From: DASQPA01 sp963756455
GTDB lineage: Bacteria > Acidobacteriota > Thermoanaerobaculia > Multivoradales > UBA5704
DNA length: 64,000 nucleotides
NCBI GenBank assembly: GCA_963756455.1
Contig: CAVWNC010000003.1
Span: forward strand, 682,001 to 746,000
Direction: 5' to 3'
Below are positions 7,805 through 16,460 of the stretch, one piece after another (positions within the stretch are counted from its first letter, which is position 1; the number at the start of each line of letters is the position of its first letter). Both the position numbers and the translations under genes were made by a program. The notes beneath the pieces are model-generated. The model saw nothing but the letters and a program-made list of their open reading frames with translations. It did not search any database and was not told the DNA's origin.

Positions 7805-7969
7805 TTAGACCTCAGCGCAGCAATACCGGACGGAATCGGAAGTGGGAGGAGGCTCGCAGATCAGGATGCTGTCTCCTGCCCCTGCCCTCGCCAGTTGGAT
7901 CGGCTCACCCGCCAGGCTGCGAAGGGTCTCTCTGGCAAGCGTCAACCTCTTGGGGGTCTTCTTCTTCAT
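7805..7969 (-). CDS. Candidate RiPP (class I lanthipeptide-like) precursor peptide
   Basis: This is a 54-residue peptide starting MKKKTPKRLTLARETLRSL at ATG 7969, with AGAGGA six bases upstream. The Lys-rich start followed by L-x-L-x-R-E-T-L-R-x-L is the leader pattern of many annotated class I lanthipeptide precursors from Acidobacteriota and Bacteroidota. The C-terminal half (GDSILICEPPPTSDSVRYCC, then AEV) supplies three Cys and four Ser/Thr, as a lanthionine-forming core would need. No LanB, LanC or transporter gene is in the window, so modification would have to come from elsewhere. It could also be an unmodified small protein. Confidence 0.55.
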   Translation of the reverse strand: MKKKTPKRLTLARETLRSLAGEPIQLARAGAGDSILICEPPPTSDSVRYCCAEV

Positions 7970-8065
7970 GGTGATCCTCTGCGCAAGGCCAAAACCTGGA
8001 ACCATGGTTGGAGCCAGGTCTCCTATTCTAGCCCCAATTTGCCAAGCGGCCCCGAAGCCGCATGC

Positions 8066-9283
8066 CTACCGAGCGGTACTGGCGCCACTGACCTCAAGGA
8101 GCTGCCGGCAGATCGTTTCGATCCGCGCCGCGATGGCGTCCCAGTCGTAACCGGCGGCGCGCTCTACGGCGTTCGCCGAGAGCCGGCGCCATTCCTCATT
8201 GTCCTTCCCATCCTGCAACAGCCGGGCGAGCACCGCGGCGAGGCTCTCGGGATCGGGCGCCACGGCGATCCCCTCGATGCCGTCCCGCACCAGCTCTCCC
8301 ACCGCGCTCTCCGGCGATTGGCAGTAGACGACGGGGAGCCCGGCCGCCATGGCCTCCAGGGGGAAGAGGCCGAAACCCTCGCGCGCCGAGGGCTGGACGG
8401 CGAGGCGCGCCCGGCCGAGCTCGCGCCAGACCTCGGCGTCTTCCTCCACATGGCCGCGGAAGAGGACGCGCTCGGCGATCCCCAGCTCCGCCGCGAGGCT
8501 CAGAAGGCGCGGGCGGTCCGGTCCCTCGCCGAAGATCGTCAAGAGCGGGGTCTCCGGAGGAAAGCCCGGAACCAGGAGGGCGACGGCGTGGAGGAGGAGG
8601 TCGAGCCGCTTGTGCTCGAGGAGCCGGCCGGCGTAAATCAAGGGTGGGCCGGCGCTCCCGTCGTTTTCCCCAGCAGCGGTCGCGGCGCTGGCGGCGGCCG
8701 TCACCTGGTGGATTTCGAGGCCGCAGGGGACGAGGTCGACGTCCAGCACCTCGGAGCTGGCCCGGCGGGCTTCGGCCAGGCGGCCGCGGGTGAGCTCGCT
8801 CGTCGCCGTGACCCCGTCTCCCAGCTGGGCGGTCAGCCACTCGACGGCGCGATAGGCGGGGGCGAGGCGGGGGCCGACGTAGCCTTTCCAGTAGGGTCCC
8901 CAGTACTCGTACCAGGTGACGAGGAGAGGCTTCCCCGCCGCGGCGCAGCGGGCGGCGAGCGGCACCAGATGAATATAGGGCATGTTGGCGGTCTCGACCA
9001 GGTCGTACGGAGAGAGGTCGAGCCGCGCCGGGTTCGCGATCGTGGCGGCGAAGCGGAGCGCCTGGCGGGTGCTGCGCTTGCCCTCCGCGTTGTAAAGACT
9101 GCCGAGATCCCCCAGGGAGAGGATGCGCAGGTTGGGGAGATCGGTTTGGAGATCGCCGCAGAAGCCGGCGAGGGTCACCTCATGGCCGCGCCGGGCGAGC
9201 GCCACCGCCAGATGGTAGTTGCGCACCTCCACCCCGCCGATGAAGTCGGGGTAGACGGTCTCGTAGAGAAGGAGGAGCTTCAT
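8066..9283 (-). CDS. GT4-family glycosyltransferase
   Basis: This 405-residue GT-B fold enzyme begins MKLLLLYETVYPDFIGGVEV, the usual start of GT4 enzymes with the Gly-rich loop (GGVEVRNYHLAVALARRGHEV). The nucleotide-sugar half has YAGRLLEHKRLDLLL, FGEGPDRPRL and the EGFGLFPLEAMAAGLPVV signature, whose E-x7-E motif holds the donor. It should transfer a sugar from a nucleotide donor to a lipid-linked or glycan acceptor at the inner membrane. It is the last gene of a coupled operon and overlaps the upstream gene by ATGA (9280-9283). Confidence 0.88.
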   Translation of the reverse strand: MKLLLLYETVYPDFIGGVEVRNYHLAVALARRGHEVTLAGFCGDLQTDLPNLRILSLGDLGSLYNAEGKRSTRQALRFAATIANPARLDLSPYDLVETANMPYIHLVPLAARCAAAGKPLLVTWYEYWGPYWKGYVGPRLAPAYRAVEWLTAQLGDGVTATSELTRGRLAEARRASSEVLDVDLVPCGLEIHQVTAAASAATAAGENDGSAGPPLIYAGRLLEHKRLDLLLHAVALLVPGFPPETPLLTIFGEGPDRPRLLSLAAELGIAERVLFRGHVEEDAEVWRELGRARLAVQPSAREGFGLFPLEAMAAGLPVVYCQSPESAVGELVRDGIEGIAVAPDPESLAAVLARLLQDGKDNEEWRRLSANAVERAAGYDWDAIAARIETICRQLLEVSGASTAR

Positions 9284-11457
9284 GCCGGGAGCCTCGGTCC
9301 GACCGGAGGCGCGAGCGGCAGGAGCTCGTAGATCCGATTGTTGGGGTCGGCGTAGCGCAGGGTGAAAAGCTCCGGGTGCGCCGCCGCCCAGGCGTTCTCC
9401 TGCGGGGGAGGGAAGGGCGGCGTGCGGCTCACGTGGAGCCAGCGTACTCCCTCGCGGCGGAGGTTGACGAGCCAGGCGTCGACCGCGAAGTCCGTCCGCG
9501 GCTGGCAGAGGGGATAGACGGCCGCTTCGTGGAGATCGCGGGCGTTGACGTTGACGTAGATCGCCCGGCGTTCGAGCCGTGGCCCCATGGCCGGGTAGAC
9601 GAAAAAGGTGTCCGGCGAGGAAACGACGTCGACCGTGCCGGCGCCGCCGTTTTGGTCGAGCCAGGCCCAGGCCCCGGCGTAGCGGGCAGCGCTGATGACA
9701 TGGGCCGTGTATTCCTCGGAAAAGGCGCGGGCCCGGTCGGCCACCCGGAAGCGGGCGAAGGCAGGGACGGCGGCGAGGGCTACGACGAGCGCCGCGGCGA
9801 GGAGCGGCCGGAGATGGCGGCGGCAGCGTAGGCGCAGAGCGGGCGAGAGGAGGAGCGCCGCGGCGAGGACGTCGGCGGCGCCGATCGCCGGGCGGAAGCC
9901 ATCCGGGATCGTCGTGTGGAGTTGGAGGACGTCCTGGACGAGGAGCACGAGAGTGAGGAGGCCGAGAGGGATCTCGGCATCCCTCCCTCTCGCCGAGAGC
10001 CAGCCTTCGGCCGCCGCGATCCCGCCGGCCGCGGCGAGACCCACCGCCGGCAGCAGATAGCGGACGTTGGCGAGGACATGCCCGCTCGCCGAGTAGGGGA
10101 CCGTCGTCCACACCGCGATCTCGAAAAGGATCTGGGAGAGGACGACCACCCCTTCCCGTCGCTGGCCGCCGGGGTTGCCGGGGCCGCGCGGCAGGAGCGC
10201 GAGAGCGGGGATCGCGAGGAGGAGAAGAAACGTCTGCGGACCGAGCCCGAGGTCGACGAAAGGGCTGTGGAGGTCGGCCGTGCCCAAGAAGGCATGGAGG
10301 AGCTGCCCTTCAACGAGCATCCGGTGCGGCAGGTCGGCGACCGAGTTGGGCCGCGGCAGGCGGGGGAGCCCAGGGACCGGCTGGTGCGGCACCCCCTCGC
10401 AGGCCAGGGCGAGCGGCCCGATCCCGTGAGCAGTGTTGCGCAGGTAGAAGAAGCCGCCGAGCGGGATGGCGAGGGCCAGGGCGAGCCCCACTTGAAGAGT
10501 GCGGCGCCGAATCAGGGGGCCGCCTGGAAGGGTCGGACGCCAGACTGCGAAAAGCACGACAGCCGCCGCCAGCGCTCCGCCATAGAGAAGGCCGAGCACC
10601 TTGGCCCCGGCGGCGAGGCCGATGCCGATCCCGGCGAGCACGGCATCTCCCGGAGCTGCCCGGCGCAGCCAGCGGAGGCCGCAGGCGGTGGCGGCGACCA
10701 GGCAGGCGGCGGTGAAGACGTCGACGTACTGGGTGGCGGCGAAGCGCACGACGGTCGGCGTCATCCCGACGAGGAACGCGGCGAGCGGCCAGCTCCGCCG
10801 CGCCCCCAGCCTCCGGGCCACGGCGCCGCTCCCCAAGGCGAGGAGCGCCCACTGGGGAAGAAAGGCTAGGTTTGCGTAGAGCTCGGAATGCGACGGCGCC
10901 ATCCACCACCAGAGCCAGACCGACCCGTTGGCCGGCACATAGCCGTAGTAGTTCATCGGGTAGGCCCCGAAGACCGGCGCCAGGTCGTGCCGCTGGAGCC
11001 AGCTCGCGGTGAGCGTCAGGTGGTACATGAGGCTGTCCCACGAGAGCGGTGGCCGGAAAAGACCGCGGAGAGCCTCGGCCCCCACGGCGTGAAGAGTGAG
11101 GAGAGTGAGCGCCGGATGCTCCCGGAGGCGCGCCCAGGTGCGCCTCCCGAGGAGAGCGAGCGGCAGGAAAAGACCGTCCCGGTTCCACCCCCCTCCTCTC
11201 GCGCTCCAGACCCAAAGACCCAGAACGACGCTCAAGAGGAGCGGCAGCGCGAGCCCGATCCGCAGCTCGCCGAGCGCGCCCAGCGCCAGGGCGATACCGA
11301 CCCCCAGGCCGGTCGCGGCGAGGAGGGTCGCGACGGCGAGATCCAGAGGCTCCTCCGCCGCTCGTTTCCCCAGGAGGAGGAGAGCCAGGAGGTAGCCGCC
11401 GAGGCCCAGGGCCCCGAGGGTGAGGAGAGTGAGGACGGCGCCGACGAGATCGTTCAT
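9280..11457 (-). CDS. Large multi-pass GT-C/GT39-like membrane glycosyltransferase
   Basis: This is a 725-residue polytopic membrane protein with about a dozen hydrophobic segments. An acidic loop (LSWDSLMYHLTLTASWLQRH) follows the first helices, as in GT-C enzymes (PMT/ArnT type), where the Asp is catalytic. A soluble C-terminal domain of about 150 residues faces the periplasm. Such enzymes move a sugar from a polyprenyl phosphate to proteins or glycans. The neighbouring GT2 would make the polyprenyl-phosphate sugar. ATG 11457 overlaps the preceding stop. Exact donor and acceptor are unknown. Confidence 0.75.
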   Translation of the reverse strand: MNDLVGAVLTLLTLGALGLGGYLLALLLLGKRAAEEPLDLAVATLLAATGLGVGIALALGALGELRIGLALPLLLSVVLGLWVWSARGGGWNRDGLFLPLALLGRRTWARLREHPALTLLTLHAVGAEALRGLFRPPLSWDSLMYHLTLTASWLQRHDLAPVFGAYPMNYYGYVPANGSVWLWWWMAPSHSELYANLAFLPQWALLALGSGAVARRLGARRSWPLAAFLVGMTPTVVRFAATQYVDVFTAACLVAATACGLRWLRRAAPGDAVLAGIGIGLAAGAKVLGLLYGGALAAAVVLFAVWRPTLPGGPLIRRRTLQVGLALALAIPLGGFFYLRNTAHGIGPLALACEGVPHQPVPGLPRLPRPNSVADLPHRMLVEGQLLHAFLGTADLHSPFVDLGLGPQTFLLLLAIPALALLPRGPGNPGGQRREGVVVLSQILFEIAVWTTVPYSASGHVLANVRYLLPAVGLAAAGGIAAAEGWLSARGRDAEIPLGLLTLVLLVQDVLQLHTTIPDGFRPAIGAADVLAAALLLSPALRLRCRRHLRPLLAAALVVALAAVPAFARFRVADRARAFSEEYTAHVISAARYAGAWAWLDQNGGAGTVDVVSSPDTFFVYPAMGPRLERRAIYVNVNARDLHEAAVYPLCQPRTDFAVDAWLVNLRREGVRWLHVSRTPPFPPPQENAWAAAHPELFTLRYADPNNRIYELLPLAPPVGPRLPA

Positions 11458-12395
11458 GCCGGCCGATCCCCGTCGCGGCCTTCTCTCCCCTCGCGGCGTT
11501 TGAGCGCCGCCAGGCAGACGGCGCCGACGAGCGCCTGGCTTCCCAGGCCGAGCAGGCTGAAGGCGAGGCTGAACGAGAGCACCGCCGCCTCCCGGGCGGC
11601 GGCGGTCGCGGCGCCCGAGTAGGGTGCGAAGAGGAGAACCTGCGCCGCCTGCACCGTTCCCAGCCCCGAGGGCGAGAGCGGCACCACCGAGGCGAGGAGG
11701 ACGACCGGCATCCGCGCCAGGGCTTGGACGAGCGGCACCGCGATCCCCCAGATCCGGAGCGCTCCCCAGTGACCGAGGATGAGGAAGAGGAGATGGGGCA
11801 TCCGGCCGGCGAGGGCGACCAGGTGGCCCCAGGGACCGGCGGCGAAGAGCGGTTCGAGCACCTCCCGGCGAGCCAGAAAGCCCGGCCGGAGAGCGATGAC
11901 CGCGAGATAGCCGAGCCCGGCGGCGACGATGCCCAAGGCGAGCCCGCGCCCGCCGACGCCCCCGGCCCATCTCCCCTCGCCCAGGGCGAGACCGAGCGCC
12001 GCCGCCGCGGCGAGCGCCCCGAAGTTGACGATGAGAAGGAAGAGGAAGATGCCGGTGCCGCGCGCCGGCCGCACCCCGGTGCGGTGGAGATAGAGGCCGA
12101 TCCCTCCCTGGCCCAGGGCATAGTTGAGGAGCCCGAGGAGATAGGTGGCGCCGCGCACGAGGGTCAGAATTCCGAACGGCCGGGGCTCGCCGGCGATCCG
12201 CAGGCAGACCCCGGTCGCATAGGCGTCGGCCAGGAGCGTCAGGACCATGAACGGCAGGGTGTAGGCGACGAGGAGGACCCAGGGGCCGTGGGCAAGCCCG
12301 CCGCGGAGCGCCGCGAAGGGCACCCGGTAGAGGAGGGCGAGGAGGATCGCCGCCCCCACCAGCCAGGGGAGGAAACGGCGGAGCCGGCCGTTCAC
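11454..12395 (-). CDS. LPG-synthase-TM/UPF0104-like membrane protein
   Basis: The 313-residue protein has about eight membrane helices. It starts RFLPWLVGAAILLALLYRVP and has the later motif VVPLSPSGLGTVQAAQVLL, resembling the 'P.s..GG.G..E' region of the lysylphosphatidylglycerol synthase transmembrane domain family (PF03706, formerly UPF0104). Homologues are often found with polyprenol-phosphate mannosyltransferases and may flip lipid-linked sugars; that role is inference. It overlaps both neighbours by four bases, so it belongs to the glycosyltransferase operon. Confidence 0.75.
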   Translation of the reverse strand: MNGRLRRFLPWLVGAAILLALLYRVPFAALRGGLAHGPWVLLVAYTLPFMVLTLLADAYATGVCLRIAGEPRPFGILTLVRGATYLLGLLNYALGQGGIGLYLHRTGVRPARGTGIFLFLLIVNFGALAAAAALGLALGEGRWAGGVGGRGLALGIVAAGLGYLAVIALRPGFLARREVLEPLFAAGPWGHLVALAGRMPHLLFLILGHWGALRIWGIAVPLVQALARMPVVLLASVVPLSPSGLGTVQAAQVLLFAPYSGAATAAAREAAVLSFSLAFSLLGLGSQALVGAVCLAALKRREGREGRDGDRPA

Positions 12396-13357
12396 CGCCA
12401 GGGGATGAGGGCCGCGATCTCGGCCGAGCGGCGGTTGATCGACGAGAGGAGGACGCCGCAGGTGAGCGAGAGGGCGGAGAGGATGAAGAGCGCCGCCGCC
12501 AGAACGGCGAGCGGCAGGCGCGGCACGAGGCCGGTCTTCAGGAACTCGGCGATCACCACCCCGCCGCCGGCGAACGACAGGACGAGAAAGAAGAGGGACA
12601 GCAGACCGAAGAAGGTGAGCGGCCGGTAGTCCCTAAAAAACGTGAGGATGGCGAGCAGGATGCGGGTGCCGTCGCGGTAGGTCTTGAGCTTGCTCGGGCT
12701 CTCCTCCGGGCGCGCCCGGTAGGTGATCGGCACCTCGGCGGTGCGGAAACCCTGCACCACCGCCTGGAGCGACAGCTCGGCCTCGACCTCGAAGCCGCGG
12801 GCGATGAGCGGCGCCGAGCGGAGGAAACGGCGGGTGAGCACCCGGTAGCCGGAGAAGAGATCCTCGGTCTTCACCCCGAAGAGCAGGCGGACGAGGAGAT
12901 TGAACAGGTGGTTGCCGAGCGAGTGGCCGGCCCGGAAGGCCCCCTCCTCGGCGCCTTTAAGGCGGGTGCCGATCACCATGTCCGCCCCGGTCTCGGCGGC
13001 GGCGAGCAGGCGCTCGGCGCCATCGGCCGGGTAGGTGTCGTCGCCGTCCACCATGACGAAGAAGTCGGCGTCTTTCGCCTCACGGAAGCCGGAGAGGAGG
13101 GCGAACCCCTTGCCCGGCCGCGGCTCGACGATCACCCGCGCCCCCGCCTCCCGCGCCAGATCCGCCGTGCGGTCGGTCGAGGCGTTGTCGACGACCAGGA
13201 TGTCGGCCTCCGGCAGGGCGGCGCGAAAGTCGCGCACCACCTTGGCGACCGTCATCGCCTCGTTGTGGCAGGGAATGACGACGGCGACGCGCGAAGAGTC
13301 GCGCGCGGTATGGGCGGCAGGGGCAGCCGGCTCCCGCGGGGCGTCTGAAGGGCTCAC
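12392..13357 (-). CDS. GT2 glycosyltransferase, polyprenyl-phosphate mannosyl/glucosyltransferase type
   Basis: The GT-A domain begins VAVVIPCHNEAMTVAKVVRD and contains ILVVDNASTDRTADLAREAG and a DXD-type VMVDGDDTYPADG. Two to three C-terminal membrane helices follow (about residues 235-310), as in DPM1/GtrB-like enzymes. It should make a polyprenyl-phosphate sugar for the downstream GT-C enzyme. The start is uncertain: GTG 13357 gives about 20 residues before the fold and is preferred; TTG 13396 is also in frame. No strong ribosome-binding site precedes either. It is the first gene of the operon. Confidence 0.85.
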   Translation of the reverse strand: MSPSDAPREPAAPAAHTARDSSRVAVVIPCHNEAMTVAKVVRDFRAALPEADILVVDNASTDRTADLAREAGARVIVEPRPGKGFALLSGFREAKDADFFVMVDGDDTYPADGAERLLAAAETGADMVIGTRLKGAEEGAFRAGHSLGNHLFNLLVRLLFGVKTEDLFSGYRVLTRRFLRSAPLIARGFEVEAELSLQAVVQGFRTAEVPITYRARPEESPSKLKTYRDGTRILLAILTFFRDYRPLTFFGLLSLFFLVLSFAGGGVVIAEFLKTGLVPRLPLAVLAAALFILSALSLTCGVLLSSINRRSAEIAALIPWR

Positions 13358-13545
13358 GTTGGGGGTACTGTAGCGGCCCGGCAGGCAGGAGGGCAACCGG
13401 GAGGCGCATCACGGCAGGGTGGCAGGGTCGATCTGACGCTCTGCGCCATTCTGGCGGGGGAAAAATGCCAGGCCGGGGAGGGAGGCCAGCCGAATTGCCA
13501 CAGCGAGGGGCCGGACCACCCCGCGACGAATCCGCGCCGCAAACA

Positions 13546-13577
13546 AAAAGCCCCGCCTTACGGCGGGGCTCTTTTTT
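13546..13577 (-). terminator. Rho-independent terminator
   Basis: AGCCCCGCC (13549-13557) and GGCGGGGCT (13562-13570) pair around a short loop, flanked by AAAAAG on one side and CTTTTTT on the other. Read on the minus strand it ends the OmpA-like gene; the A/T tracts on both sides would also permit bidirectional action. Confidence 0.9.
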
Positions 13578-13594
13578 CAACCGGTGAAGCCTCT

Positions 13595-14923
13595 TTACTG
13601 AACGGTGAGGATGACGACGGCCCGCCGATCCTGCGCGGCGTTGCCGGTCGAATCCTGGTTGCTCCGGCCTTCCGTCGTGATCCGACTGGGATCGATGCCG
13701 TGCCGCGAGACCAGGTAATTCTTGACCGCCTGGGCGCGCTGCTCGCTCATCTTCTGGTTGGCCGTCTCCGACTTGCCGGCGTCGGTGTAACCGAGCACCT
13801 GCGCACGGAGGGTCGGGTCCTGCTTCATCTTGAGAGCGACCTCGTCGAGCTTCGCCTTGGCGATGTTCGACAGGCGGGCGCTACCCGGAGTGAAGTTGAC
13901 CGTCACCCGCTCTTCCGCCTTCGGAGCCGGAGCCGGCGGAGGTGGCGGCGGAGCCTCGGGAGCCGGCGGGGGCGGCGGCGGCGGCTCGGGAGCCGGCGGC
14001 GGCGCCGGAGCCGGTGGGGGCGGCGGCGGGGGCGGCGGTTCCACGTGGTGGGCCGCCGGGAAGTAGGTCAGGCCGACGAGACCGCCCAGGGGGCAGTGGT
14101 CGCCGGTCGAGCTCAACTGGTTCAAGTCGGTGCGGAGGGCGAAGTTCAGAGACCAGTTCTGGGCCTCGCCCAGCCACAGCCGGCCGCCGGTGGTGAAATC
14201 GTAGGAGTCCTTGAGCTCGAGGGCGTTGTTACCCGTGTAGAAGTTGCCATTGACCTCGGTGATCCAGTCCAGACGCGAGCCGACGCGGCCGGCGTAGCCG
14301 ATGCCCGCGGTCGTCGCCTTGGGACCGATGATGGTGCCGAAGTCGCCGCCGTTGTCGTAGTAGCCGACGTTCAGGACCCAGTTGCGGATCCGCCAGTCGA
14401 GGCTGCCGCCCCAGCCGGTCTTGTCGGAAACGGCGTTCTTGATCTCGTTGCTGGCCGTGCTGTTCAGGTCGACGAAGCCGTTGATGGCGAAAGTCGAGTC
14501 GCCGCCACGATCGCCGAACAGGCGGAGCTTGGTGCCGATGCGGACCGGGCCCTGACCCTTGGCGTCGTAGTCGATACCGCCGGTGCGCCGGGTGTCGAAG
14601 CCGTGGTAGTTGTCATAGGGGACGGCGACGCTCGCCTCCCAGCGGTCGGTGATGCCGAAACCCACGCTGGCGTCGAAGTGATCCCAGTCGAAGGCCGGCT
14701 TCTTGCTGATGCCGGGGGGCAGGAAAGAGCCACCCTTGTAGATACGGTCCCAGTTATTGTAATAAAGACCAAAAGACAGGCCATGCTCCGGAATCGTATC
14801 TCCCGTCAGCAGGGTGAAGTACCCCGTCTCGCCCGTCGCGGTGGGAGCATTGGCTTGCTCTCCAGCCGACGCCAGGGCAGGGACGAGGCCCAGCAGCGCC
14901 ACTAACACCACTCTTCGTTTCAT
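13595..14923 (-). CDS. OmpA-like outer-membrane protein with Pro-rich linker
   Basis: The 442-residue protein has a signal peptide (MKRRVVLVALLGLVPALASA). A beta-barrel of about 270 residues rich in alternating aromatic strands follows, then a Pro/Ala/Glu linker of about 45 residues (294-340). The C-terminus is an OmpA peptidoglycan-binding domain (VNFTPGSARLSNIAKAKLDE, then VLGYTDAGKS, then EQRAQAVKNYLVSRHGIDPS) with the conserved Asp/Arg for diaminopimelate binding. It should anchor the outer membrane to the wall. GGAGGAGAG precedes ATG 14923 and a strong terminator follows, so it is likely a well expressed single gene. Confidence 0.93.
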   Translation of the reverse strand: MKRRVVLVALLGLVPALASAGEQANAPTATGETGYFTLLTGDTIPEHGLSFGLYYNNWDRIYKGGSFLPPGISKKPAFDWDHFDASVGFGITDRWEASVAVPYDNYHGFDTRRTGGIDYDAKGQGPVRIGTKLRLFGDRGGDSTFAINGFVDLNSTASNEIKNAVSDKTGWGGSLDWRIRNWVLNVGYYDNGGDFGTIIGPKATTAGIGYAGRVGSRLDWITEVNGNFYTGNNALELKDSYDFTTGGRLWLGEAQNWSLNFALRTDLNQLSSTGDHCPLGGLVGLTYFPAAHHVEPPPPPPPPPAPAPPPAPEPPPPPPPAPEAPPPPPPAPAPKAEERVTVNFTPGSARLSNIAKAKLDEVALKMKQDPTLRAQVLGYTDAGKSETANQKMSEQRAQAVKNYLVSRHGIDPSRITTEGRSNQDSTGNAAQDRRAVVILTVQ

Positions 14924-15050
14924 TTCTCTCCTCCGGCTGTGAGCCTAGATGGCCGAGGCCCTGGTGGCCTCTGCGAAATCGTACTGAATTGGGGGCTGCG
15001 ACGCCTCAGGGCGCCGAGCCCTTCGGTCAAGAGCCGCGGTCAGCAACTTT

Positions 15051-16454
15051 TTAGCGGAAGGACTTGACCGAAACACGTGCCTCCACACCACCACTCGCAT
15101 TCAAGGCTTGTGCCACAACTCCGGAGATAAAGAAGCGATAGTGCCCGCGCAGGTTGAAAGCGGCCTCGAACCCGATGCCGAAATCCTGGACCCAGGTGTT
15201 CCAGTCGCGGTAGATCGAGCGGTCGTAGCCGGCGGTGCCGAGTCCCGAGTACAGGATCCAGTACCAGTTCTGCCACTGCAAGTGCAGGAAATCCCGATGC
15301 TCGTCCAAAAACCAGGGGAAAAAGTACTCCAGGGTCGAGTGGAACTCCTCGGTCCCGGGACGTTGGTCCTTGAGACCCTTCAAGTTGTCGCGCCCGTCCA
15401 GGCTGAACTGCTCGCTCCTCGGCACCGAGTAGCGGTCGGCCGGGTCGACGGTGGGATCGTCGCGGAGCAACTTCTTGATCGGGATGCTGCCTACATGCGC
15501 GCGGGCGACGAGGAAGGTGTTCTCGGTGATGTCGAAGCGCTTCAGGGTCTCGGCCTCGAGCTTGATGTAGTCGAAGTTGCCGTTCAGGAAATCGAAGCCG
15601 TAGGTGAGGGCGCCGGTGAACCCGAAGCCGCCGGGGCCGATGGCGCGGGCGGCGGTGAAGAGCTGCGTCGTGAGCGCCCGGCTCTCGCCGACGATGGCGT
15701 TCGAGCGCGAGTCCTCGGGGGTGCCGATCTGGTAGCCGACGCGGGCGAAGTTATTGGTCTTGTTGTTGTTGAACTGGTTGGTCGGGTCGTTGTTCGAGAG
15801 GCGGTCGATCTCGAACAGGGTGAAGAAGCGATGGTCGTAGTCGTGCGGCCACTGGAGGAAGAGGAGCGTCCCGCGGACGCGGTCGAAGTCGCCGTTCGAG
15901 AACTTCTGGACGTTCGAGAAGGAGATCGAGTCGAAGACCGCGATCTGGGTGATCCGGAAGAGCCCGTAGTAGCGGTAGCGCAGGAACGCGGTGATGTCGC
16001 CGTTGATGAAGTTGTACTTGACCTGCCCCTCGAAGAAGACCTTGTTGACCAGCCGGTTGACCCGGAGGTCTAAGTCACCCTCGGGGAAGAAGACGTCCAA
16101 TCGGGGCAGGAACTGGTTGCGCGGCTGGCGCGGCTCCTCGGCTCCGACCGGCTGCACCTCGTCCGGAATGCCCGGCTGCCCGACGGTGCCGGGGGCCGGA
16201 GCCACCGGGGCCGGCGTTCCCGCGGCCGGAGATGCCGGAGATGCCGGAGATGCCGGAGATGCCGGAGATGCCGGAGATGCCGGAGATGCCGGAGATTGCT
16301 GCGGGGTCGGCTCCGCGGGAGCCGCTGCATCCGGAGCCGTCGATGTTGGCGCCGTGGGTTCTGGAGGCGTCTGGGCGAGGCCGAGCGCAGGGAACGCCGG
16401 GAGCATCCCGAGCGCGAGGAGGAAAAGGAGGGTCGGCGCTCCGGATTTTTTCAC
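15051..16454 (-). CDS. Predicted outer-membrane beta-barrel protein with Pro-Ala-Ser repeats
   Basis: The 467-residue protein has a signal peptide (LLFLLALGMLPAFPALGLAQ), then a low-complexity segment of eight PAS triplets (residues about 53-77) encoded by a perfect 9-bp DNA repeat. The rest looks like an outer-membrane barrel: many short amphipathic strands with aromatic girdles (FLRYRYYGLFRITQIAVFDS; LHLQWQNWYWILYSGLG) and a final strand ending in Phe-Arg. The role is unknown; transport or assembly of an envelope component is possible. The gene is separate from the OmpA-like gene downstream (about 130 bp). Confidence 0.75.
   Translation of the reverse strand: MKKSGAPTLLFLLALGMLPAFPALGLAQTPPEPTAPTSTAPDAAAPAEPTPQQSPASPASPASPASPASPASPASPAAGTPAPVAPAPGTVGQPGIPDEVQPVGAEEPRQPRNQFLPRLDVFFPEGDLDLRVNRLVNKVFFEGQVKYNFINGDITAFLRYRYYGLFRITQIAVFDSISFSNVQKFSNGDFDRVRGTLLFLQWPHDYDHRFFTLFEIDRLSNNDPTNQFNNNKTNNFARVGYQIGTPEDSRSNAIVGESRALTTQLFTAARAIGPGGFGFTGALTYGFDFLNGNFDYIKLEAETLKRFDITENTFLVARAHVGSIPIKKLLRDDPTVDPADRYSVPRSEQFSLDGRDNLKGLKDQRPGTEEFHSTLEYFFPWFLDEHRDFLHLQWQNWYWILYSGLGTAGYDRSIYRDWNTWVQDFGIGFEAAFNLRGHYRFFISGVVAQALNASGGVEARVSVKSFR
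16225..16296. repeat. 9-bp tandem repeat, about eight copies
   Basis: GCCGGAGAT is repeated head to tail about eight times without mismatch inside the barrel protein gene, coding for Pro-Ala-Ser on the minus strand. Perfect identity suggests recent slippage and length variation between strains. Confidence 0.95.
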
Positions 16455-16460
16455 GAGTTT

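Noticed and set aside
7355..9331. Long plus-strand open frame of about 658 codons over the palindrome array and GT4 gene
   Set aside because: It has no ribosome-binding site, crosses the 21-bp array that keeps all frames open, and lies antisense to a clear glycosyltransferase.
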